33,723 bases of DNA from an uncultured Prevotella sp. (GCA_934230115.1 CAKQEI010000021.1:1-33723); one strand, 5' to 3'. Shown: positions 24,512 to 33,589, counted from the first letter of the stretch. Notes: a model not told the origin generated them from the sequence alone. Numbers and translations are program-made.

Positions 24512-25771
24512 TTATGTGTTCTCATTAGCAAACTTAGCGAACGGCACAACCTTAATGTTGTATCCGTCCTTATTTATTTCCCTCTCATCGTTGTTGGTGA
24601 TGATAATGAGATTGTTGCATTTCAGCTCTTCGGCACATTCTATGAGACTTGTAACCTCGCGCTTCTCCGTTTTGGGCGAAGTCATATCATAGCATACTTG
24701 AATCAGCTGATTGATGTGTGCGCCGTTACGCGTAACGAAGTCCACTTCCCGGTCGTTGCGCGAGCGATAGTAGAACAACGAAGTCTCTACCTGGAAACCC
24801 TTACGCAGCAGTTCCACGAACACCTCGTTCTCAAGTAGGCGCCCAAGATTCTCGCTAATATTAAAAGCCTTGGATGTTACGAAACCGTTGTCGATGACAT
24901 ACACCTTAGTGGCAGCCTTCTTCATCAGTTTCAGTTTGTTGTTGAAGCGCGGCAAGTAGTAGAACAGATACGGCTCGTGCAGATAGTTCATAAACTTGCG
25001 TGTTGTCGTGACGCTCGTCATCGACAGTTCCTTGGTTATATCGTTGGCAGAAAGCGGGTTGCAGAAGTTGGACAGCAGATAAATAGCGAGGTTGTTCAGA
25101 TCGCTTATGTTGCGTATGTTATGGCGTTTTGCCACATCCTTCCATATTATAGAGTCGAAAAGTGTAGACAGATAGCTGCGTGTGATGCTGCGCATGTCAA
25201 TGGTCTCGGGATAACCGCCGTTGCGCAGGTAGTCGTCGGCTATCACGATAGCCTCTGCTTGTTGCGCATCGTTATTGGCATTGCTGTTGACGCCTTTCCA
25301 TTCCATTGTTTCAGCGAGGCTGAACGGTAGCATTTCCACTTGCAGGTATCTGCCAGTGAGTACAGTAGCCATCTCACTGCTCAGCATCTTGGCATTGCTG
25401 CCCGTGATGACGAGATTTTTGCCACGGCGGTACAGCTTCGAAACCCACACATCCCAGTCTTTCAGGTTCTGTACCTCGTCGAGCAGCAGGTATTCATAGT
25501 CTGGATACACCTCATCAAGAGTGCGCATCACGAGTTCCTCGTCCCAATCAGACAGCAGAAGATTGTCATCGAAGTTGAGATAAGCAAAGTTTTTGCCTTG
25601 CAGCATCAGCAAGGCGTATGTCGATTTGCCCACACGTCGAGGACCGGTGATAAGTTTTATCATCGGATTGGCGAGAAGAACAGCTGTATCTGTGTTCGAC
25701 TTGCGTACAAGATAAGGTCGCGCGAGCAGTTCATCGCGTTCCTTGCGCTGATTTTGTATGATTGTGTTCAT
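24512..25771 (-). CDS. AAA ATPase with DUF4143 domain
   Basis: A 419-residue AAA/DUF4143 protein. Walker A is GPRRVGKST (about 43-51), Walker B is LLLDEVQNL, and VITGSNAKML is the sensor motif. The C-terminal DUF4143 part includes a winged-helix-like segment (NLAIYLLSNFCNPLSANDITKELSMTSVTTTRKFMNYL) and a nuclease-like RSRNDREVDFVT motif. This large Bacteroidales family has no settled function; DNA binding is likely. It lies between convergent and tandem neighbours and is monocistronic. The minus-strand core TATATTTG (25812-25805) sits 33 bp before the ATG and is surrounded by an inverted-repeat array that may be its own operator. Confidence 0.9.
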   Translation of the reverse strand: MNTIIQNQRKERDELLARPYLVRKSNTDTAVLLANPMIKLITGPRRVGKSTYALLMLQGKNFAYLNFDDNLLLSDWDEELVMRTLDEVYPDYEYLLLDEVQNLKDWDVWVSKLYRRGKNLVITGSNAKMLSSEMATVLTGRYLQVEMLPFSLAETMEWKGVNSNANNDAQQAEAIVIADDYLRNGGYPETIDMRSITRSYLSTLFDSIIWKDVAKRHNIRNISDLNNLAIYLLSNFCNPLSANDITKELSMTSVTTTRKFMNYLHEPYLFYYLPRFNNKLKLMKKAATKVYVIDNGFVTSKAFNISENLGRLLENEVFVELLRKGFQVETSLFYYRSRNDREVDFVTRNGAHINQLIQVCYDMTSPKTEKREVTSLIECAEELKCNNLIIITNNDEREINKDGYNIKVVPFAKFANENT

Positions 25772-25804
25772 ATTTGCTCTTTGTTTAGTTGTCGTTTACA
25801 ATGG

Positions 25805-25812
25805 CAAATATA
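25805..25812 (-). promoter_or_regulatory. Promoter -7 element for the DUF4143 ATPase
   Basis: CAAATATA on the plus strand reads TATATTTG on the minus strand, a full TAnnTTTG match 33 bp before the ATG. The first inverted-repeat half-site begins only 3 bp further upstream, where a bound protein would block polymerase. Confidence 0.6.
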
Positions 25813-25815
25813 CAG

Positions 25816-25893
25816 TTTTTTATCCAATAAATGCGTTGTAGTGGATAAAAAAGCCGGTTTTTATCCACTACGATGCTGTTTAGTGGATAAAAA
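25816..25893. promoter_or_regulatory. Duplicated inverted-repeat operator-like array
   Basis: Four TTTTTATCCA-type half-sites occur in alternating orientation: 25816-25826 (plus), 25838-25851 (minus), 25858-25871 (plus) and 25881-25893 (minus). The middle two form a perfect 14-bp-arm palindrome around AGCCGG. The first pair and last pair are tandem copies about 41-42 bp apart. The core TTATCCACT is one base from the DnaA box TTATCCACA. It lies directly upstream of the ATPase promoter. Confidence 0.75.
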
Positions 25894-25903
25894 GGTTCAA
25901 TTA

Positions 25904-25949
25904 ATAAATAAAACAACGGGACTGTCGCCTCTTCCGGCGCCAGCCCCGT
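25904..25949 (-). terminator. Terminator of the gltB-gltD transcript
   Basis: On the minus strand ACGGGGCTGGCGCC (25949-25936) pairs with GGCGACAGTCCCGT (25929-25916) with two mismatches and a six-base loop. A T-rich run (TGTTTTATTTATT) follows. It lies 56 bp past the gltD stop. A further 8-bp hairpin at 25967-25991 sits in between. Confidence 0.75.
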
Positions 25950-26004
25950 CCCACGTATGGCTGCCTTGCCTTTCTGCTTTCTTGAAAGGCAGATAATAAT
26001 GCAA

Positions 26005-27351
26005 TTACTTAGATAGGAATTTGTCTACTTCGGCAGCTATTTTCTTTCCGCTTGCCATAGCGCGAACCACGAGCGATGCACCACTTGCAGCATCGCCTGC
26101 CACAAACACGTTGGAGGCAAACTTAGGTTGCTCTGGCTTCAGGAAGCCCATAGCGAGCAACACCATCTCGCATTTTATAATCTCTGGCTTGCCTACTGGC
26201 TCCATAAGCGGACGTCCGCCTTCGGGATTCGGTTTCCACGTAATCTCCTGAACGCGCACACCAGTCAGCTTGCCGTTCTTGTCGCCAAGGAACTCAAGCG
26301 AGTTGATGTTCCAGCGGCGTGTGCATCCTTCCTCGTGCGAGGATGTAGTCTTAAGAGTGCGCGGCCAGTTAGGCCATGGATTCTTGGGGTCGTCGGGTCC
26401 TTCCACGGGTCGAGGCATAATCTCTATCTGTGTCACCGACTTGCAACCCTGGCGGTGGGCAGTACCTATGCAGTCGCTACCAGTATCGCCACCACCTATC
26501 ACAAGCACATCCTTGCCCTTGGCATTCACAAGCTCATCCTTCTTGAACTCCATGCCAGCAAGCACTCTGTTCTGTTGCGAGAGCATTTCGAGGGCGAAGT
26601 ATACACCCTTAAGCTCACGTCCAGGGATAGGCAGGTCGCGTGCGATAGGAGTGCCAGTAGACACAACGTAAGCGTCGAAGCCTTCGGGCAGATGCTCCAC
26701 ATCCACAGGAGCGTTATACTTAAACACAATGCCCTCCTCTTCGAGCAGAGCTATGCGTCGGTCGATGACAGTCTTGTTGAGCTTGAAGTTAGGAATGCCG
26801 TAGCGGAGCAGACCACCGGCACTCTCGTTCTTCTCCATCACCGTGACAGAGTAGCCCATGTGGTTGAGTCGGTTGGCAGCTACAAGTCCGGCTGGGCCAG
26901 CACCAATCACGCATACCTTCTTGCCATTGCGCTCGGGCTGTTCCACACGCACATAGTCCTCCTGGAAGGCATGTTCTGTTATGGCACACTCGTCCTCGCG
27001 GTTGGTTGTAGGTTCATGCTCCACAAGGTTCAGCACGCAAGCCTTCTCGCAGAGGGCAGGACAGATGCGTCCAGTGAACTCGGGGAAGTCGTTGGTGGAG
27101 TTCAGTAATCTGTATGCCAGTTCCCAGTCGCCTTTATACAGGGCGTCGTTCCATTCGGGAGCCTTGTTGCCAAGAGGACAAGCCCAATGGCAGAACGGGA
27201 CGCCACAATCCATGCAACGTGATGCCTGCAGTCGGCGGTCGTTGCTGTTAAGAGTTTGCTCGACTTCACCAAAGTCGTGAATACGGTCGTGTATCGGGCG
27301 ATAGCCCGCTTCCTTGCGGTGTATCGTGAGGAATGCTTTAGGATTTCCCAT
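26005..27351 (-). CDS. gltD: Glutamate synthase small subunit
   Basis: A 448-residue electron-transfer subunit that takes electrons from NADPH through FAD and Fe-S clusters to the large subunit. Cys46, 49, 54 and 58 (CMDCGVPFCHWACPLG) and Cys97, 101 and 105 (CPALCEKAC) are the cluster ligands. The FAD-binding VCVIGAGPAGLVAANRL and the NADPH-binding VLVIGGGDTGSDCIGTA follow, then the late GDAASGASLVVRAMASGK FAD motif. The domain set is complete. It is encoded downstream of gltB with a 212-bp gap full of inverted repeats. Together they convert 2-oxoglutarate and glutamine to two glutamates for ammonia assimilation. Confidence 0.96.
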   Translation of the reverse strand: MGNPKAFLTIHRKEAGYRPIHDRIHDFGEVEQTLNSNDRRLQASRCMDCGVPFCHWACPLGNKAPEWNDALYKGDWELAYRLLNSTNDFPEFTGRICPALCEKACVLNLVEHEPTTNREDECAITEHAFQEDYVRVEQPERNGKKVCVIGAGPAGLVAANRLNHMGYSVTVMEKNESAGGLLRYGIPNFKLNKTVIDRRIALLEEEGIVFKYNAPVDVEHLPEGFDAYVVSTGTPIARDLPIPGRELKGVYFALEMLSQQNRVLAGMEFKKDELVNAKGKDVLVIGGGDTGSDCIGTAHRQGCKSVTQIEIMPRPVEGPDDPKNPWPNWPRTLKTTSSHEEGCTRRWNINSLEFLGDKNGKLTGVRVQEITWKPNPEGGRPLMEPVGKPEIIKCEMVLLAMGFLKPEQPKFASNVFVAGDAASGASLVVRAMASGKKIAAEVDKFLSK

Positions 27352-27355
27352 AATT

Positions 27356-27564
27356 TAAGTGAAAAGTGAAGAGGGAAGAGTGAAGAATCCAATAGTGTTG
27401 CTTACATATGATGGATATCTATAACCTCATTCTTTCCCTTGATTATTGTTATGTTTAATTTTATAGTTTGAAGAAGAGGCAAGACAGACGAATCGTTGTT
27501 GTCGATTCAGACGAATCATTGTTTACTATAGGATTCTTCACTCTTCCCTCTTCGTTCTTCACTT
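27356..27564. repeat. Long inverted repeat filling the gltB-gltD gap
   Basis: The left arm 27368-27395 and right arm 27526-27553 are reverse complements with one mismatch (GAAGAGGGAAGAGTGAAGAA core). They extend outwards imperfectly, about 16 of 19, so total arms are near 39 bp and reach the gltB stop codon itself. The 130-bp interior contains GACGAATC twice. The layout resembles a small non-autonomous (MITE-like) element, but no target-site duplication could be proven by eye. Confidence 0.65.
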
Positions 27565-30500
27565 TAATAGTCGCGTTGCATGTCTGCAATCTTCTGTTGC
27601 AGCTTGCGCACCTGCTCTTCCTGGAGCACACGTTTATACTCAATCGGGACAATCTGTATGAAGTCCTCGACATAGTGGTTCCAGTCGTCGAGCATAGTGC
27701 GTGCGAGTTTGGAGCCTGTGTAGAGATAGTGCTGACGGATGAGTTCGTGCAGTTCCTTGCGGTAGTTGCTGTCTTCTACAAGGTTTATCTCCACCATGTC
27801 CATATTGCAGAAATAGTCGAAGTTATGGTTCTTGTCCCACACATAGGCTACACCTCCCGACATACCAGCGGCAAAGTTGCGTCCTGTCTCGCCAAGCACT
27901 ACAACACGACCGCCCGTCATATATTCGCAGCAATGGTCGCCCGCACCTTCTATCACGGCTGTGGCACCTGAGTTGCGCACGCCAAAGCGTTCGCCCACCT
28001 TACCGTTAATGTATAGTTCACCACTTGTGGCTCCATACAAACCCGTGTTTCCGGCTATGATGTTGTCCTCGGCAGAGAAGTTGCTTCGTATAGGAGGAAG
28101 TATTGACACACGTCCACCTGATAGACCCTTGGCAAAGTAGTCGTTGGCCTCGCCCTCAAGCTTGAAGTCGACACCGTTCACAAGAAATGCTCCAAAGCTC
28201 TGACCAGCCGAACCCTTGAACTTGACGTTGATGGTCTTGTCGGGCAATCCTGCCTCGCCATATTTCTGTGCAATCATTCCGCTGAGCATTGCGCCTACGG
28301 CACGGTCGGTGTTCTTGATGGCAAAGTCGAGCGACACTTCATCTTGGCGTTCAATGGCGTTTTGTGCGCCACGGATTAGGTGTTGGTCGAGCACGTCGCC
28401 AAGTTCATGTCTTTGCTGGGCTGTATGGTAGAGCGAGCAACCGTTAGGCTCCTTGAACAGAAGACGACGGAAGTCGAGCAATGCCGACTTAGGATTCTTC
28501 TCGTCCTGCTTTGTGATTATAAGTTCGGTGTGTCCCACTACCTCGTTGAGGCTGCGGAATCCCATCTCTGCCAAGTATTCGCGCACTTCCTGTGCCACGA
28601 AGGTGAAGTAGTTGACCAAGTATTCTGCCTTGCCACGGAACAGCTTGCGCAGTTCCGGATTCTGTGTGGCTACTCCCATAGGACATGTGTTGAGATTGCA
28701 CTTGCGCATCATCACACAACCGAGCACGATGAGTGCGGCTGTTCCAAAGCCAAACTCCTCGGCTCCAAGCAGAGCCATGAGCACTACATCACGACCCGTC
28801 TTCAACTGACCGTCGACCTGCAGTCTAACCTGTCCGCGCAAACCATTCTTTACGAGAGTCTGCTGAGTTTCCGAGAGTCCTATCTCTGGCGAGATGCCCG
28901 CAAAGCGCATACTTGATGCTGGCGATGCGCCCGTGCCGCCCTCGGCTCCTGATATTACTATAAGGTCGGCCTTAGCCTTGGCAACACCTGCTGCAATAGT
29001 GCCCACGCCGCTCTCGGCAACGAGCTTCACGCTAATGGCAGCCTTCGGGTTCACGTTCTTGAGGTCGAAGATGAGCTGCGCCAAATCCTCGATTGAGTAG
29101 ATGTCGTGATGAGGAGGAGGCGAAATGAGTGATATGCCTGGGATGGAGTGGCGTGTCTTGGCAATAACCTCGTTCACCTTGAATCCCGGCAATTGGCCGC
29201 CCTCACCCGGTTTAGCACCTTGTGCCACCTTAATCTGAATTTCCTCGGCATTCACAAGATATTCGGTGGTGACGCCAAAGCGTCCTGAAGCCACCTGCTT
29301 GGTTTTGCTCGACAGCGATACGCCATCCACAGTCTCGTGGAAGCGTTCGCTGAGTTCGCCGCCCTCACCTGTGTTAGAGCGCGCACCGAGCTTGTTCATG
29401 GCAAGAGCCATTGCCTCGTGAGCCTCTTTCGACAAGGCTCCGAACGACATGGCACCCGTCACGAAGTGTTTAACAATGTTCTCGACGGGTTCTACCTCGT
29501 CGACTGGTATCGGATTGTGTTTGAAGTCGAAGAAGTCGCGGATGAAGATAGGGTCTGCCTTCTCGTCGACATACTTCGTGAATTCTTTATATTTAGCATA
29601 GTTGCCAGTACGTGTGGCAAGCTGCAATGTTGCTATAGTCTCCGGGTTCCATGCGTGGCGTATTCCGTCCTTGCGCCAGTGGAACTGTCCGAGATTGGGC
29701 AGGAAGTCGAGCTTCTTCTTGTTGTTGAAGGCCTTGTCGTGCATGTTGATGGCATCGCGGGCTATCGTCTCCAAGCCCACGCCACCGATGGTGCTCACCT
29801 CTGTGCCGAAGTAGGCTTTGAGCAGAGCCTCCGACAGACCAATGCTCTCGAATATCTTGGCTCCACGGTAGGAGCGTATTGTGGAAATGCCCATCTTTGC
29901 CATAATCTTGAGCAAACCCTTCTTGACAGCCTTGATATAGTTGGCCTCGGCTGTGGCATAGTTCTCCTGGATTTTGCCTCGCTTTACAAGGTCGTCGAGA
30001 ATGGCGTAGGTCATATATGGGCAAAGGGCCGAGGCTCCGTAGCCCAGGAGCAATGCTGCATGCATCACCTCGCGAATTTCTCCGCTCTCTACAATAAGGG
30101 CTGTCTGCACACGCTTGCCCACAGAGATTAAGTAATGATGAACGGCACTCACAGCGAGCAGCGACGGTATGGCAGCATGAGACTCGTCGATTTCGCGGTC
30201 GCTCAGTATGATGTAGTTGTAGCCGTCGTCAACGCTTCGCTCAGCCTGCTTGCAGAGGTTGTCGAGTGCTTCGCGAAGTCCTTCCTCGCCCTTGCTGCAC
30301 TCAAATACCATCGGCAATTTTACCGTATTGAAGCCTTTATAGCGTATGTTGCAGAGAATGTCGAGCTGAGTGTTTGTAAGAATAGGGTGGGGCAGACGCA
30401 CCATCTTGCAGTTCGACTCGTCGGGCGAGAGAATGCCCGAACCTACACGGCCTATATATTCCGAGAGCGACATGACGAGCGACTCGCGTATGGAGTCGAT

Positions 30501-32084
30501 GGCAGGATTGGTGACCTGTGCAAACTGCTGACGGAAATAGTTGAAGAACACCTGCGAGTGGCTTGAGAGCACAGCCAATGGAGTGTCGTTGCCCATTGAG
30601 GCTGTTGGCTCCTGGCCGTTGGTTGCCATAGGCACGATGGTTCCGTCGACATCCTCCTCGCCGAATCCGAACATCATTTCCTTGCGTGTGAGGTCGTCAA
30701 CCGAATTGTCCACCTTGCGGCCAGAATGCAGTTTCTCCAACTGAATGCGGTTGGTTGACAGCCACTGGCGGTAGGGATGTGCACTTGCAAGACGCTCCTT
30801 TATCTCGCCATCGTAGTAGATTTTACCCTCCTGAGTGTCGATAAGGAGAATCTTGCCTGGTTGCAGGCGTCCCTTTTCGGCAATCTCAGTTGGGTCAAAG
30901 TCCATGACACCCACTTCGGATGCCACGACCATGGTGTCGTTCTTGGTAATAGTATATCGTGCCGGGCGCAGACCATTGCGGTCGAGCATACCTCCGGCGT
31001 ATCGTCCGTCGCTGAAGAGTAGGGCGGCAGGACCGTCCCACGGTTCCATAAGGATAGAGTGGTATTCGTAGAAGGCCTTGAGGTCTTCGGGTATAGGGTT
31101 CTTGTCGTTGAAACTCTCCGGCACCATTACTGCCATGGCATGAGGCAACGACAATCCGCTCATCACGAAGAACTCAAACACATTGTCGAGACTTGCCGAG
31201 TCGGACATATTGGGCTGTATGATAGGAGAAATGCCACGAATGTCGCCCAATGTCTCGCTTGAGAGCACACTCTCGCGAGCCTTGAACCAAGAACGGTTGC
31301 CGCGGATGGTGTTTATCTCGCCATTGTGTGCCAAGAGGCGGAACGGCTGAGCCAGACTCCATGTGGGGAATGTGTTTGTGGAGAAACGTGAGTGGACGAG
31401 TGCCAAACCCGATGTGAAGTAATTGTTGGTAAGGTCGGGATAATACTGGCGCACCTGCATCGACGACAACATGCCCTTGTAGACAATGTTGCGGCTTGAA
31501 AGCGAGCAGATGTAGAAGTCCTTGTCCTTGATGCGGTTCTCTATCTTCTTGCGTATAATATATAATGTGCGCTCGAATGTGGGCACTTTGTCGTCGGTGA
31601 CGCCTGTGATGAACACCTGCTTGATGGCAGGTTCTGTCTCAAGAGCCGACACGCCAAGGCATTCGGGATTGGTGGGAACAGAGCGCAAGTGCATCAACGA
31701 CAGTCCCTCGCGCTCAATCTCCTCAATCATTATGGATAGAATCTCCTGCTGTTTTTTCTCATCCTTGGGCAGAAAGACAAGACCGGTGCCATATTTTCCC
31801 TTTTCTGGCACAGGTATTCCCTGCAGCAAGATGAACTCATGCGGAATCTGAAGCATAATGCCCGCACCATCACCAGTCTTGTTGTCGGCACCCTCGGCAC
31901 CACGGTGACGCATGTTCTCAAGCACGCGAAGAGCGTTGTCTACTAATTCGTGGCTCTTGTTACCATGAATATTCACTACCATGCCTACACCACACGCATC
32001 GTGTTCGTAGGCGGCATTGTAAAGTCCTGAAAATCTCTCGCCAGTCAACGCATGATTGGCTTGATGGTCTTGTGTTCTACCCAT
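27564..32084 (-). CDS. gltB: Glutamate synthase large subunit
   Basis: A 1506-residue enzyme that frees ammonia from glutamine and tunnels it to 2-oxoglutarate. A 30-residue propeptide precedes the nucleophile Cys31 (DACGVGMVV), so N-terminal processing is expected. The glutaminase domain spans about 31-430. The central domain and FMN-binding synthase domain follow, with GAEGGTGASP as a loop in the FMN domain. The 3Fe-4S ligands C1123, C1129 and C1134 have the canonical CX5CX4C spacing (CVMMRKCNLNTC). The C-terminal GXGXG beta-helix ends with GGVAYVWD. All parts look intact and length is normal. It is transcribed with gltD. A minus-strand TATTTTTG core (32142-32135) may be its promoter. Confidence 0.97.
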   Translation of the reverse strand: MGRTQDHQANHALTGERFSGLYNAAYEHDACGVGMVVNIHGNKSHELVDNALRVLENMRHRGAEGADNKTGDGAGIMLQIPHEFILLQGIPVPEKGKYGTGLVFLPKDEKKQQEILSIMIEEIEREGLSLMHLRSVPTNPECLGVSALETEPAIKQVFITGVTDDKVPTFERTLYIIRKKIENRIKDKDFYICSLSSRNIVYKGMLSSMQVRQYYPDLTNNYFTSGLALVHSRFSTNTFPTWSLAQPFRLLAHNGEINTIRGNRSWFKARESVLSSETLGDIRGISPIIQPNMSDSASLDNVFEFFVMSGLSLPHAMAVMVPESFNDKNPIPEDLKAFYEYHSILMEPWDGPAALLFSDGRYAGGMLDRNGLRPARYTITKNDTMVVASEVGVMDFDPTEIAEKGRLQPGKILLIDTQEGKIYYDGEIKERLASAHPYRQWLSTNRIQLEKLHSGRKVDNSVDDLTRKEMMFGFGEEDVDGTIVPMATNGQEPTASMGNDTPLAVLSSHSQVFFNYFRQQFAQVTNPAIDSIRESLVMSLSEYIGRVGSGILSPDESNCKMVRLPHPILTNTQLDILCNIRYKGFNTVKLPMVFECSKGEEGLREALDNLCKQAERSVDDGYNYIILSDREIDESHAAIPSLLAVSAVHHYLISVGKRVQTALIVESGEIREVMHAALLLGYGASALCPYMTYAILDDLVKRGKIQENYATAEANYIKAVKKGLLKIMAKMGISTIRSYRGAKIFESIGLSEALLKAYFGTEVSTIGGVGLETIARDAINMHDKAFNNKKKLDFLPNLGQFHWRKDGIRHAWNPETIATLQLATRTGNYAKYKEFTKYVDEKADPIFIRDFFDFKHNPIPVDEVEPVENIVKHFVTGAMSFGALSKEAHEAMALAMNKLGARSNTGEGGELSERFHETVDGVSLSSKTKQVASGRFGVTTEYLVNAEEIQIKVAQGAKPGEGGQLPGFKVNEVIAKTRHSIPGISLISPPPHHDIYSIEDLAQLIFDLKNVNPKAAISVKLVAESGVGTIAAGVAKAKADLIVISGAEGGTGASPASSMRFAGISPEIGLSETQQTLVKNGLRGQVRLQVDGQLKTGRDVVLMALLGAEEFGFGTAALIVLGCVMMRKCNLNTCPMGVATQNPELRKLFRGKAEYLVNYFTFVAQEVREYLAEMGFRSLNEVVGHTELIITKQDEKNPKSALLDFRRLLFKEPNGCSLYHTAQQRHELGDVLDQHLIRGAQNAIERQDEVSLDFAIKNTDRAVGAMLSGMIAQKYGEAGLPDKTINVKFKGSAGQSFGAFLVNGVDFKLEGEANDYFAKGLSGGRVSILPPIRSNFSAEDNIIAGNTGLYGATSGELYINGKVGERFGVRNSGATAVIEGAGDHCCEYMTGGRVVVLGETGRNFAAGMSGGVAYVWDKNHNFDYFCNMDMVEINLVEDSNYRKELHELIRQHYLYTGSKLARTMLDDWNHYVEDFIQIVPIEYKRVLQEEQVRKLQQKIADMQRDY

Positions 32085-32134
32085 CTTAATTGCTTTTAAT
32101 TAGTAAACTATTAAAATCCCTATCAAAGTGATTG

Positions 32135-32142
32135 CAAAAATA
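32135..32142 (-). promoter_or_regulatory. Possible promoter -7 element for gltB
   Basis: CAAAAATA on the plus strand reads TATTTTTG on the minus strand, 51 bp before the gltB ATG. It fits TAnnTTTG but lies in A-rich DNA, and no -33 partner is seen. Confidence 0.35.
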
Positions 32143-32220
32143 CAAAAAATGTTTCAAAAAGTAATCATTAACATTCGAAAAAATGAAAACTTTTTGATAT
32201 AAGATAAGAAATTGCTTACA

Positions 32221-32238
32221 ATATGAAATTTTTCATAT
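32221..32238. promoter_or_regulatory. AT-rich palindrome between divergent promoters
   Basis: ATATGAAA (32221-32228) and TTTCATAT (32231-32238) are exact inverted arms with a 2-bp spacer, inside the 349-bp gap between gltB and the PfkB-type gene. Symmetric sites like this can bind dimeric regulators. It sits well upstream of both promoters. The rest of the gap is AT-rich and shows nothing else except the two promoter cores. Confidence 0.35.
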
Positions 32239-32373
32239 CGCTTGCAGTTGTAAATTGTAATGTATTTGGCGTGTTATGCTTATGAATTGGTGTTTTTGGT
32301 GTTGCGCTTTAAAAATAATTGTCGAAAACTTGTCGTAAATAATATCCTGATAATGCAAATAAAGACTAAAACT

Positions 32374-32404
32374 TTTGTCATTTCGCCAATTTGCAGTACT
32401 TTTG
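32374..32404 (+). promoter_or_regulatory. Promoter of the PfkB-family gene
   Basis: TTTG (32374-32377), a 19-bp spacer and TACTTTTG (32397-32404) match the Bacteroidetes consensus, 29 bp before the ATG at 32434. Confidence 0.75.
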
Positions 32405-32433
32405 CAAAATTAATTGTACAAAAAAACAGATAA

Positions 32434-33312
32434 ATGAAGGATATTTGCTGCATAGGCCATATTACAAAAGACAAAATCATCACGCCGCGACAGACCGTAT
32501 ACATGGCTGGCGGCACATCATTCTATTTTTCTTACGCTTTCAACCATTTGCCAAAGAATGTGTCGTTTCAGCTCGTCACAAAGCTTGGTGAGTCGGAAAT
32601 GAAATCGGCTGACGACATGCGTCAGGCAGGCATCGACGTGCTCACTTATCCGAGCCGCCACACAGTATACTTTGAGAACAAGTATGGTGAAAATCAGAAC
32701 GACCGCACCCAACGTGTGCTTGAGCGTGCCGACCCGTTCACAGTTGAGGAGATGCAGAATGTCGAGGCAGGCGTTTTTCATCTTGGCTCGCTGCTAAATG
32801 ATGATTTCTCTACCGAGGTGGTGAAATATCTTTCCACAAAGGGACGTATCTCTATCGATGCTCAGGGCTATTTGCGTGAGGTGCGTGGCGAGAAGGTTTA
32901 TCCAATCGACTGGGCTGAAAAGCGAGAGATACTTGCACATACACATATTATAAAGGTGAATGAGCATGAGATGGAAGTCATCACCGGACTCACCGACCCT
33001 CATGAGGCTGCCATTCGTTTGGCGGAGTGGGGCGTTAAGGAAGTGTGTGTGACTCTCGGAAGCGAAGGTTCCATCATTCTTGCCGAAGGAAAGTTCTACA
33101 CCATTCCAGCATACAAGCCTCGCGAGATAGTTGATGCTACAGGATGTGGCGACACCTATTCGGCTGGCTATCTGTGGTGTCGTGCCCAGGGCATGGGTTA
33201 TGAGGAGTCGGGCAAGTTTGCTGCTGCCATGTGCACATTGAAGCTTGAGCATAGTGGCCCGTTCGATAGAAACATAGATGAAGTGAAGCAAGTGTTGTCG
33301 GCTGCACAATAG
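32434..33312 (+). CDS. PfkB-family carbohydrate/nucleoside kinase
   Basis: A 292-residue ribokinase-fold sugar or nucleoside kinase, predicted cytoplasmic. The N-terminal CCIGHITKDKIITP and the AGGTSFYFSYAF strand-turn match the PfkB entry region. The second signature DATGCGDTYSAGYL (234-247) includes the catalytic Asp240 and the GCGD anion hole. GHITKD and AGGTS are the substrate-lid segments. Length is normal. The substrate is not evident. It has its own promoter at 32374 and a hairpin after the stop (33341-33363). The next genes are tRNAs, so it is a single-gene unit. Confidence 0.88.
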   Translation: MKDICCIGHITKDKIITPRQTVYMAGGTSFYFSYAFNHLPKNVSFQLVTKLGESEMKSADDMRQAGIDVLTYPSRHTVYFENKYGENQNDRTQRVLERADPFTVEEMQNVEAGVFHLGSLLNDDFSTEVVKYLSTKGRISIDAQGYLREVRGEKVYPIDWAEKREILAHTHIIKVNEHEMEVITGLTDPHEAAIRLAEWGVKEVCVTLGSEGSIILAEGKFYTIPAYKPREIVDATGCGDTYSAGYLWCRAQGMGYEESGKFAAAMCTLKLEHSGPFDRNIDEVKQVLSAAQ

Positions 33313-33340
33313 AAATATCTTGAATGGTACAACTATAATA

Positions 33341-33363
33341 GGTCGGGCGGTCTTCGCTCGACC
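33341..33363. other. Hairpin after the PfkB-family gene
   Basis: GGTCGGGCG (33341-33349) pairs with CGCTCGACC (33355-33363) over 9 bp with one G-U pair and a five-base loop, 29 bp after the stop. No T-tract follows, so termination is unproven. Confidence 0.5.
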
Positions 33364-33455
33364 CAAAATGATGAAAGCAACAAGGTGATAATGGAAAATT
33401 TTGCAATTTCTTAAAATTTTTCTCTCATTTCTTTCTTTGTTTAAAATATTATTTG

Positions 33456-33463
33456 TACCTTTG
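33456..33463 (+). promoter_or_regulatory. Promoter -7 element of the tRNA unit
   Basis: TACCTTTG matches TAnnTTTG, 21 bp before the tRNA-Gly 5' end. TTTG at 33436-33439 lies 16 bp upstream, slightly closer than usual. Confidence 0.65.
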
Positions 33464-33483
33464 CACCCGCAATTAAGCGTTAT

Positions 33484-33556
33484 GCGGCAATAGCTCAGTT
33501 GGTAGAGCACAACCTTGCCAAGGTTGGGGTCGCGAGTTCAAGTCTCGTTTGCCGCT
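33484..33556 (+). tRNA. tRNA-Gly (anticodon GCC)
   Basis: A 73-nt cloverleaf. The acceptor stem GCGGCAA (33484-33490) pairs perfectly with TTGCCGC (33549-33555), with T as discriminator. The D-arm is GCTC...GAGC. The anticodon stem CAACC/GGTTG holds the loop TTGCCAA with anticodon GCC at 33517-33519. The T-arm GCGAG/CTCGT has the TTCAAGT loop. The 3' CCA is not encoded, so it must be added by a CCA enzyme. Confidence 0.97.
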
Positions 33557-33589
33557 CTTTTTCATATAGTAATGGTTTTTATAAGGAGT

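Noticed and set aside
25816..25893. Replication origin, because of the DnaA-box-like sites
   Set aside because: The sites are not exact DnaA boxes, lie beside an ATPase gene rather than dnaA or other origin genes, and have no AT-rich unwinding element of the usual kind. They fit a local operator better.
26128..27108. 326-codon plus-strand frame opposite gltD
   Set aside because: It is antisense to intact gltD with no start signal or recognisable motif.
29337..30131. 264-codon plus-strand frame opposite gltB
   Set aside because: It is a shadow of the gltB coding strand and lacks any motif.
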